Positions 58,355 to 64,000 of a DNA stretch of 64,000 nt are shown here, piece by piece. The translations under genes and the position numbers were made by a program. The stretch comes from Janibacter indicus. Lineage in GTDB: Bacteria > Actinomycetota > Actinomycetes > Actinomycetales > Dermatophilaceae. Each line of letters begins with the position of its first letter. The stretch's first letter is position 1. The notes under the pieces were generated by a model. That model saw only the letters and a list, made by a program, of their open reading frames with translations. It did not search any database and was not told where the DNA came from. The DNA lies in contig NZ_FWXN01000006.1 in NCBI RefSeq assembly GCF_900176385.1, positions 186,001 through 250,000 of the forward strand, read 5' to 3'.

Positions 58355-59375
58355 CGCCGGCGGCGGCGCGCGCCTCGTCGATCGTCACGGGCCGGTGCTC
58401 GGCCAGCGACAGCGTCGCGGCCTCGGCGGCCCAAGCGGTGCCCATGGCGTCGGTGACGGTGCAGGGGTTGTCGACCTCTCCGGCGGCGACGCGGGTGAAG
58501 ACGCCGAGCTCGATGCGGAAGGCCTCGGCAAGCCGGTCCATGAAGAACCCGTGGGCCGGGCCCGCGGGCCAGGTCGCGCCCGGCGTCGTCGAGCGAAGGG
58601 GGAGCCCCTCGTCGAGTCCCGCGGCGACGGCATCGGCCACGCCGTGGACCTCCAACCTCACGTCGTAGCCGCGGCCATTGGTGCGGGTGTTGGACACGAC
58701 GCCGATGGTGCTGTCGGAGAGGGTGAGCAGCGCCGAGACGGTGGAGTGGTCGCCGTGGGCGGCGTACATCTGCGCCGGGGCATCGGGGTCGACCGCGCCG
58801 GTGGCGTAGACCTCGACGACCTCCTGGCCGGTCACCCAGCGCACCGCGTCGAGGTCGTGCACGGAGCAGTCGCGGAAGATGCCACCGCTCACCGCGAGGT
58901 AGGCGGCCGGTGGCGGGGCCGGGTCGAGAGTCGTCGAGCGGACCGTCGTCACCCGCCCGAGCTCGCCGGAGCGCACCGCGTCACGCGCGGCGACGAAGGC
59001 CGGGTCGAAGCGGCGCGGGTAGCCGATCTGGACCGGCACGTCGCTGCCTGCGACGGCGGCCTCGACGGCGAGCGACTCGGCGATCGTGCCGGCGACCGGC
59101 TTCTCGCAGAAGGTCGGGACCCCCTTCGCCACGGCCGCGCGGATGAGGTCGGCGTGGGCATTGGTGGCCGCCGCGATGACGACGCCGTCGACGCCCGACG
59201 CGAGCAGGGCGTCGGGGTCGACGACCGCGGTGGCCTTGCCGATCCGGCCGGTGACGGCCTCGACGGCCGCGGCGACCGGGTCGGTGACGACGAGCTCGTC
59301 GACGTGGTCGAGCCCCGCGAGGGTGTCGGCGTGGAAGGCGCCGATGCGCCCGAGTCCGATGAGTCCGATGCGCAT
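58350..59375 (-). CDS. iolG: Inositol 2-dehydrogenase-like oxidoreductase (third copy)
   Basis: 341 residues. RIGLIGLGRIGAFHADTL, EKPVAGTIAES and GGIFRDCSVHDLDAVRWV match the dehydrogenase at 41181 closely. Last gene of a minus-strand operon PhyH-SDR-iolG; it begins 1 nt after the SDR stop. Probably oxidises an inositol isomer produced or modified by its operon partners. Confidence 0.92.
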   Translation of the reverse strand: MRIGLIGLGRIGAFHADTLAGLDHVDELVVTDPVAAAVEAVTGRIGKATAVVDPDALLASGVDGVVIAAATNAHADLIRAAVAKGVPTFCEKPVAGTIAESLAVEAAVAGSDVPVQIGYPRRFDPAFVAARDAVRSGELGRVTTVRSTTLDPAPPPAAYLAVSGGIFRDCSVHDLDAVRWVTGQEVVEVYATGAVDPDAPAQMYAAHGDHSTVSALLTLSDSTIGVVSNTRTNGRGYDVRLEVHGVADAVAAGLDEGLPLRSTTPGATWPAGPAHGFFMDRLAEAFRIELGVFTRVAAGEVDNPCTVTDAMGTAWAAEAATLSLAEHRPVTIDEARAAAGA

Positions 59376-59376
59376 C

Positions 59377-60147
59377 TCAGTCCTGTCCTCCGATGACCTG
59401 CTGGTCCCAGTCGATGACGGAGCCGGTGACGACTCCGCTGCGGTCCGAGAGCAGGAAGACGACCGCGTCCGCGATCTCGTCGACCTGCCCGAGCTTGCCC
59501 ATGGGCAGGCGGGCGTTGGCCTGCTCCACCCAGTCGTCGCCGGCGTCGTGGAACCGGCGCTGCGTCGCGTCCTCGCCCGCGGTCTGCGTCCACCCGATGT
59601 TGAGCGCGTTGACCCGGATGCGGTCGAAGCGGTGGGCGTGGGCGACGTTCTTCGTCAGGCCGAGCAGGCCGGCCTTTGCGGCGACATAGGGCGCGAGATA
59701 GGGCTGGCCGCCCTGGGCGCTGATGCTCGCGATGTTGACGATCGTGCCCGGCGCCGAGCGTGCGGTCATGTCGGCGATCGCGGCCTGCATGGTGAAGAAG
59801 GGGCCGCGCAGGTTGGTCGCGATGTGCGCGTCGAAGAGCTCGGGCGTGGTGTCGAGGACCGAGCCGCGGTCGGTGAGTCCGGCGCAGTTGACGAGGCAGT
59901 CGACGCGGCCGTGCCGCTCGATGGTCGCGGCGACGACTCCCTTCGCCTGCTCGGGGTCGGAGACGTCGCCGGTCACGGCGCTCGCGCGCTCGCCCAGCTC
60001 GGCCGCCAGGGCCTCGCCCGGCTCCGGTCGGCGCCCGGAGACGACGACGGTCGCGCCCTCGCGGACGGCGGCGCGGGCGATGCCGGCGCCGACGCCGGAC
60101 GTGCCTCCCGCGACGAGGACGATCTTGTCGGTGAGCAGCTGCTGCAT
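59377..60147 (-). CDS. Short-chain dehydrogenase/reductase
   Basis: 256 residues, ATG after GAAGGAG. Cofactor motif GGTSGVGAGIA, NNAG equivalent NCAG, catalytic Ser in IASISAQGG and Y-x-x-x-K in YVAAKAG. Classical SDR, soluble. Lies between the PhyH-type dioxygenase and an inositol dehydrogenase, so a polyol or inosose substrate is plausible. Confidence 0.93.
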   Translation of the reverse strand: MQQLLTDKIVLVAGGTSGVGAGIARAAVREGATVVVSGRRPEPGEALAAELGERASAVTGDVSDPEQAKGVVAATIERHGRVDCLVNCAGLTDRGSVLDTTPELFDAHIATNLRGPFFTMQAAIADMTARSAPGTIVNIASISAQGGQPYLAPYVAAKAGLLGLTKNVAHAHRFDRIRVNALNIGWTQTAGEDATQRRFHDAGDDWVEQANARLPMGKLGQVDEIADAVVFLLSDRSGVVTGSVIDWDQQVIGGQD

Positions 60148-60156
60148 CGGGCTCCT

Positions 60157-61323
60157 TCAGGAGGTGCGGCGGGCGGCGGCATGCCCGGCGAGTCGGGTGG
60201 TGAGGTCGGCGGGCGAGGCGCCGTCGGCCAGAGCCTGCCGCACGATGTCGGCCTGCGAAGGGGGCGACATGCCGTCGACCGGCTGGTCCAGGTCGAGGTT
60301 GGTCGGGAAGGCGTAGCCCTCCGCGCTCGCGCTCACCGCGTGGTCGACGTCGTGCCCAGCAGCCTTGCGGGACAGGAGCGTCGGGTAGATCGCGGTGACC
60401 ACGCGCTCGCGGTCCACAGCCTCCATGGCGCGGCCGAAGGCCGAGCTGATCTGCAGCAGGTTGGCCACGCGGCGCACGTCGCTCGTCGTGTTGGACCCGG
60501 CGGCGTGGAAGAGCGCGGGGTTGAAGAAGACGGCATCCCCCTTCGCCAGCGGCAGCTGCACGTGGTGCCGGGTGAAGTACTCCTGGAACTCGTCGAGCCA
60601 GTAGGCGAGGTAACCGTGCGGGTACTTCTGCGAGTGCGGCAGGTAGAGGGTCGGCCCGGTCTCGATCGGCATGTCGCAGTGGGCGATCGCGCCCTGGAGG
60701 GTGAGCACGGAGGAGAGGGCGTGCACGTGCGCGGGGTAGCGCTCGGTGACCTCCGGCGAGGCGAAGCCGAGGTGGTAGTCGCGGTGCACGGTCTGCCCGA
60801 CACCACCGGGGTTGACGACGTTGACCTGACTGGTCACCTGGTATCCGGGGCCGAGCCAGGCGCGGGCGGCGAGGGCGATGAGGTCGTCGCTGTAGTAGTC
60901 GACGAAGTCCTCGGGGTGGTCGACCGCGAGCTTCTCGAGGGCATTCCAGATGCGGTCGTTGACGCCGCCGGCGGCGAAGTGGTCGCCGACCTCGCCCCCC
61001 TTCGCCCGCTCGGTGGTGATGATCTCCTCGAAGGCCGCGGACACGCGGTCGACGACGGGGTGGGCCAGCGCGCCGGTCATGACGAAGATGCCGGGTCCGT
61101 CGGCGAGGACGTGCGCCAGCTCGGACTCGACTGCGGCACAACCCTCCTCGGTGCCGATGGCCGCCCGCAGGGTGGCCGCGTCGTAGACCGGCACCTGCTG
61201 CTCGATGCGATCGGTGAAGGCCAGCTGCGGGTCGGGCTGGGTCTCGAGGAGCTCACGCAGGTCCTCGACCCGGCAGTCGGCCTGCCGCAGCCGTCCGGCG
61301 AAGGGGGTGGACGTCGGTGTCAT
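60157..61323 (-). CDS. Phytanoyl-CoA dioxygenase (PhyH)-family Fe(II)/2-oxoglutarate oxygenase
   Basis: 388 residues, ATG 61323. The facial triad is visible as H-x-D in TVHRDYHLGF and the distal His in LFHAAGSNTTSDVRRVANL, whose Arg should bind 2-oxoglutarate. Iron enzyme hydroxylating or demethylating small molecules. First gene of the operon with an SDR and an inositol dehydrogenase; a modified inositol (for example an O-methyl inositol) as substrate is a hypothesis only. Confidence 0.88.
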   Translation of the reverse strand: MTPTSTPFAGRLRQADCRVEDLRELLETQPDPQLAFTDRIEQQVPVYDAATLRAAIGTEEGCAAVESELAHVLADGPGIFVMTGALAHPVVDRVSAAFEEIITTERAKGGEVGDHFAAGGVNDRIWNALEKLAVDHPEDFVDYYSDDLIALAARAWLGPGYQVTSQVNVVNPGGVGQTVHRDYHLGFASPEVTERYPAHVHALSSVLTLQGAIAHCDMPIETGPTLYLPHSQKYPHGYLAYWLDEFQEYFTRHHVQLPLAKGDAVFFNPALFHAAGSNTTSDVRRVANLLQISSAFGRAMEAVDRERVVTAIYPTLLSRKAAGHDVDHAVSASAEGYAFPTNLDLDQPVDGMSPPSQADIVRQALADGASPADLTTRLAGHAAARRTS

Positions 61324-61460
61324 GCGCTCCAGCCTTCACTGTCCGGCCGGGCCGCGTAAGGGTCAAAAGACCTCAAAAACCCCTCAGAAGGCCCCGGGTG
61401 AGTGCGGTCGCACGACACCGCGGGTAGATTGGTGGACCTGAGGGTAGAAGGGAGTCGACG
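61324..61460. other. Divergent promoter region of the PhyH operon and vapBC
   Basis: 137 nt, locally AT-richer (GGTCAAAAGACCTCAAAAAC around 61361-61380), which suits two divergent promoters. TAGATT at about 61426-61431 is a -10 candidate for vapB. No convincing palindrome for autoregulation was found. Confidence 0.4.
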
Positions 61461-61724
61461 ATGGGTCTGAACATCAAGAACCAGCGTGTCCATGACCTCG
61501 CGAGGGAGGTCGCGCAGCGCACGGGCACCACGCAGACGAGCGCGATCGAGGAGGCTCTGCAGCGCAGGCTGGAGGCGCTGCGGGCGGCCGATGACGACGA
61601 CGCCCGCCGCCGGCGGCTGCTGCGTCTCATGGACGAGATCGAGTCCGACACGACGGACGCGGACCGTGCCCGGACCGCGCAGATCCAGGAGGAGCTCTAC
61701 GACGACCGTGGGCTGCCGGCGTGA
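61461..61724 (+). CDS. vapB: VapB-type antitoxin
   Basis: 87 residues, ATG after GAAGGGAG. GLNIKNQRVHDLAREVAQRTGTTQTSAIEEALQRRLEAL is the Rv0623-like (PSK) antitoxin pattern: short DNA-binding N-terminus, then a helical acidic tail that wraps the toxin (RARTAQIQEELYDDRGLPA). GTGA overlap with the toxin gene. Confidence 0.92.
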   Translation: MGLNIKNQRVHDLAREVAQRTGTTQTSAIEEALQRRLEALRAADDDDARRRRLLRLMDEIESDTTDADRARTAQIQEELYDDRGLPA

Positions 61725-62113
61725 TCGTCGATACGTCGGTGCTCGTCTGCATCCACGACGGTGAGCCCGAGGCCCGCCGCTACCTGGAGGTGCTGCTCGA
61801 CGAGCCCTCGCCACGCATCTCCGCCGGGTCGCTCCTCGAGGCCTCGATCGTCCTCGACGCGCGCCAGCCCCTGCGGACCTCTCGACGCCTCGACCGACTC
61901 GTGGCCGACCTGCGCCTCGACGTGGTGCCGGTGGACGAGCAGCAGGTCAGCGCTGCGCGAGCGGCCTACCGCGACTACGGCAAGGGGTCCGGGCACGCGG
62001 CCGGGCTCAACTTCGGCGACTGCTTCGCCTATGCCCTGGCCGCCACGACGGGAGAGCCCCTGCTCTTCAAGGGAGACGACTTCACCCACACGGACGTGCT
62101 GCCCGTGGTGTGA
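61721..62113 (+). CDS. vapC: VapC-type PIN-domain ribonuclease toxin
   Basis: 130 residues, GTG 61721. PIN acidic residues: Asp in IVDTSV, Glu in GSLLEASIVL, Asp in NFGDCFAYALA and Asp in FKGDDF. RNase that cleaves tRNA or rRNA when released. Complete, coupled pair with vapB, so it looks functional. Confidence 0.94.
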   Translation: MIVDTSVLVCIHDGEPEARRYLEVLLDEPSPRISAGSLLEASIVLDARQPLRTSRRLDRLVADLRLDVVPVDEQQVSAARAAYRDYGKGSGHAAGLNFGDCFAYALAATTGEPLLFKGDDFTHTDVLPVV

Positions 62114-62122
62114 CGCAGGGCC

Positions 62123-63643
62123 TCACACCACCGAAAAATCGGCCATCATCATCCGGTCCTCGTGCTCGAGGTTGTGACAGTGCAGGACGTAGCGCCCGCG
62201 ATAGCCCTCGATCGGCACGAGCACCTCGGCGCGCGAGGTCGGGCCGACGTCGATCGTGTCCTTCCAGACCGGCGCGCCGTCCTGCTCGACCTGGAAGCCC
62301 ACGAGGTGCGCGTGCACCGGGTGGTGCACGTCGGTCGTGAAGCGCCACCTCTCGAGGGTCCCGAGGCGGGGTCGGGCGATGTCGACCCCCGGCCGGTAGG
62401 GCTGGTCGTTGACCGTCCACATCGCGAGGTTGCCGCCGCCGCTGCCGTCGCGACCCCCGCCGCTGCTGCCACTGCCCGTGCTGCCACCGCTCGACCCGTG
62501 CGACCCGTGCCCCTGACCACGCGCGCCGAGCGAGAGCTTGAAGTCGCGCGTGACGACGACGTCGGCCGGGTCGAGCCGCTCGATGCTCGCCAGCCGTGAG
62601 GGCACGCGCGAGTCGTCCTTCGCCCGGCGCGCCACGTCGAAGCGCAGGACCTCACCCATCGCCCCGTCGTCGAGACGGTTGACGAGGGTCACCTGAGAGC
62701 CGACCTCGTGGTCCGAGAAGTCGACGACGACGTCCGCGCGCTCGGCCGGTGCGAGCGTGAGGGTGGAGCGTCGGTGCGGACGGGTCATCAGGCCGAGGTC
62801 GGTGGCGACCTGGACGAGGTCACCGCCGGGGTCGAGGGCCAGCTCGAGCCGACGGGCGTTGCAGGCGTTGAGGATCCGCAGTCGGTAGCGGGCGGCGTCG
62901 ACGTCGGTCCGCGGCCAGGGCGCTCCGTTGACGAGCATGACGTCGCCGAGCAGGCCGCCGTGGTAGCGCGAGTCGATGACGCCGTCGGTCACCGGGTAGA
63001 CCAGCTCCGCGTCGTCACCGAAGCTCCGGTCGGTGATCACGAGGGTCAGCTCGCGCTCCTCTCGCGGCAGTCCGACGTCCTCCTCGGCCGGGTCGCGCAG
63101 CACGAAGGCCCCGGCCATGCCGGCGTAGACATTCGGTCCCGTGAGGTCCATCGCGTGGTCGTGGTACCAGAGTGTCGCCGCGCGCTGGTCGAGCGGGTAC
63201 TCGTAGACCCGCGAGGCGCTCGGCTGGACGAAGTCCGTCGGATAGCCGTCGTGCTCCGGCGGCACGACGCCGCCGTGCAGGTGGTTGACGATCGGGACGT
63301 CGAGCTCGTTGGCCACGGTCAGGTGCAGCGGGGCCCCCTTCGTCGCCTCGATGGTGGGTCCGGGGAAGAGGCCGTCGTAGCCGGCGATCTCCGTCGTGCG
63401 CCCGGGCAGGATCTCGACTCCCTTGCGCCGCACCGTCACTCGCGCCCGACCGTCACGATCAGGACGAAGGGGGGTCAGCCGCGGCAGGTCCGTGCTGAAG
63501 GGTCGCGGCAGGGGGACCGAGCTCGTGAGGAGGGTCCCGGTGGACCCGCCCGGCGAGGTCATCGCGATGCCGCAGGCGGTGAGGGCGACGCCAGAGACGA
63601 TGCCGCCGGAGAGGCCGAAGAGCTGGCGACGGGACAGGCTCAT
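62123..63643 (-). CDS. Multicopper oxidase, Tat-exported lipoprotein
   Basis: 506 residues from ATG 63643; the frame runs on to the window edge but the Tat signal fixes the start: SRRQLFG twin-arginine motif, hydrophobic core and lipobox-like LTAC (~24). Copper ligands are NHLHGG, LWYHDHAMD, HPVHAHLVGF and HCHNLEHEDRMM (type 1 Cys). A His/Gly/Ser-rich insert (GQGHGSHGSSGGS) near ~405 may bind copper. CueO/spore-coat-like oxidase for copper or phenol oxidation. Overlaps the upstream gene by ATGA. Confidence 0.93.
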   Translation of the reverse strand: MSLSRRQLFGLSGGIVSGVALTACGIAMTSPGGSTGTLLTSSVPLPRPFSTDLPRLTPLRPDRDGRARVTVRRKGVEILPGRTTEIAGYDGLFPGPTIEATKGAPLHLTVANELDVPIVNHLHGGVVPPEHDGYPTDFVQPSASRVYEYPLDQRAATLWYHDHAMDLTGPNVYAGMAGAFVLRDPAEEDVGLPREERELTLVITDRSFGDDAELVYPVTDGVIDSRYHGGLLGDVMLVNGAPWPRTDVDAARYRLRILNACNARRLELALDPGGDLVQVATDLGLMTRPHRRSTLTLAPAERADVVVDFSDHEVGSQVTLVNRLDDGAMGEVLRFDVARRAKDDSRVPSRLASIERLDPADVVVTRDFKLSLGARGQGHGSHGSSGGSTGSGSSGGGRDGSGGGNLAMWTVNDQPYRPGVDIARPRLGTLERWRFTTDVHHPVHAHLVGFQVEQDGAPVWKDTIDVGPTSRAEVLVPIEGYRGRYVLHCHNLEHEDRMMMADFSVV

Positions 63644-64000
63644 CGTCGCACCCCCCTCGCGCCGCGGGTCCACGGCCAGATCGCCAGCCACAGGGCGAGC
63701 GCCACGAGGGCGACGCCGAGCGGGACGTGCAGGACGAGGAGGCGGGTCGAGCCGAGCGCCACCTGCATCGTCGTGAGGAACCCGAGGGCCACCGAGGCCG
63801 CGACCAGCCACCAGTGCCGACCGACGACTCCGAGGGCCAGGCCGCACACCCCCGTCATCCACGTGACGACGACGAGGATCCCGCCGGTGATGAGGTGCAC
63901 GTCGAGCGCCGCCCACGTCCCCTGGAGGAAGGAGCCGATCGAGATCGGTTGCAGCACAAAGGCGATCGCCTGCGGCAGCATGACCAGTCGGGTCAGCCAC
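63640..64000 (-). CDS. Membrane protein, 5' end beyond the window
   Basis: At least 119 codons; the frame is open to the window edge (WLTRLVMLPQAI...). Met at 63981 could be an internal start. Four hydrophobic helices (SFLQGTWAALDVHLITGGILVVVTWM, CGLALGVV, WLVAASVALGFLTTMQVAL, LLVLHVPLGVALVALALWLAIW) and a His in each half (DVHLITG, LHVPLGV), reminiscent of small haem- or quinone-linked membrane proteins. Precedes the multicopper oxidase in one operon. Family not identified. Confidence 0.75.
   Translation of the reverse strand, partial: WLTRLVMLPQAIAFVLQPISIGSFLQGTWAALDVHLITGGILVVVTWMTGVCGLALGVVGRHWWLVAASVALGFLTTMQVALGSTRLLVLHVPLGVALVALALWLAIWPWTRGARGVRR

Noticed and set aside
1-64000. CRISPR array, tRNA, rRNA or complete insertion sequence
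   Set aside because: No regularly spaced direct repeats, no cloverleaf with conserved T-loop, no transposase motif seen on either strand by eye.

Overview
The window is very GC-rich, densely packed and mostly plus-stranded, with many ATGA/GTGA gene overlaps. Gene content (type VII secretion parts, Ino1, Ser/Thr kinase, PadR-ino1 next to ponA-rpsF-ssb-rpsR-rplI) points to an actinobacterium. The intergenic repeat styles and the T7SS cluster organisation suggest an Intrasporangiaceae-like member (Janibacter or relatives); that family assignment is inference from memory. No rRNA, tRNA, CRISPR array or intact insertion sequence was seen.

Region 1 (1-19.5 kb) is a type VII secretion (ESX/WXG100) locus. 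It holds the end of a large Gly/Ala-rich protein, two LpqN-like paralogues, a PP2C phosphatase, a zinc-ribbon/FHA adaptor, a transmembrane Ser/Thr kinase, a small membrane protein that copies the kinase's extracellular domain, an FHA-like protein, a membrane propeller protein, a MoxR/DUF58/transglutaminase-like module, a 1470-residue EccC/EssC-type ATPase and two WXG100 proteins. A phospho-signalling module (kinase, phosphatase, FHA readers) is thus wired to the secretion ATPase. EccB, EccD, EccE and mycosin are not visible here.

Region 2 (19.6-31.2 kb) is mostly housekeeping: a biotinyl carrier protein, a cytochrome P450 with an apparent N-terminal frameshift, then the block padR-ino1 <-> ponA-GT87-rpsF-ssb-rpsR-rplI, which has the same order as Rv0046c-Rv0056 of M. 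tuberculosis. A DUF3352 protein and a small hypothetical follow.

Region 3 (31.3-40.3 kb) has a MATE exporter with twin palindromic operators, the remnant of an ABC transporter, a secreted amidohydrolase with a discoidin domain, and a second MoxR-DUF58-VWA-VWA operon.

Region 4 (40.3-53.7 kb) is a complete myo-inositol catabolic regulon: GntR/IolR-like regulator, iolG-, iolE-, iolC-, aldolase-, iolB- and iolD-like genes, an ABC importer, a second iolG-like gene and iolA/mmsA. Two IolR-like boxes precede the two transcription starts. REP-like palindromes sit at several gene junctions and two have been captured as C-terminal tails.

Region 5 (53.7-64 kb) has an alpha/beta hydrolase, a HelD/HelR-like helicase, a ferredoxin reductase, a minus-strand PhyH-SDR-iolG operon, a VapBC toxin-antitoxin pair, a Tat-type multicopper oxidase and a membrane protein cut by the window edge.

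The most interesting hidden signal is a 14-bp palindrome (GGGKAGTSCTCCCC) found 24-25 nt upstream of a TANNNT -10 box at exactly three transcription starts: the WXG100 pair, the DUF3352 gene and the second MoxR operon. This suggests a shared cell-envelope/secretion regulon.
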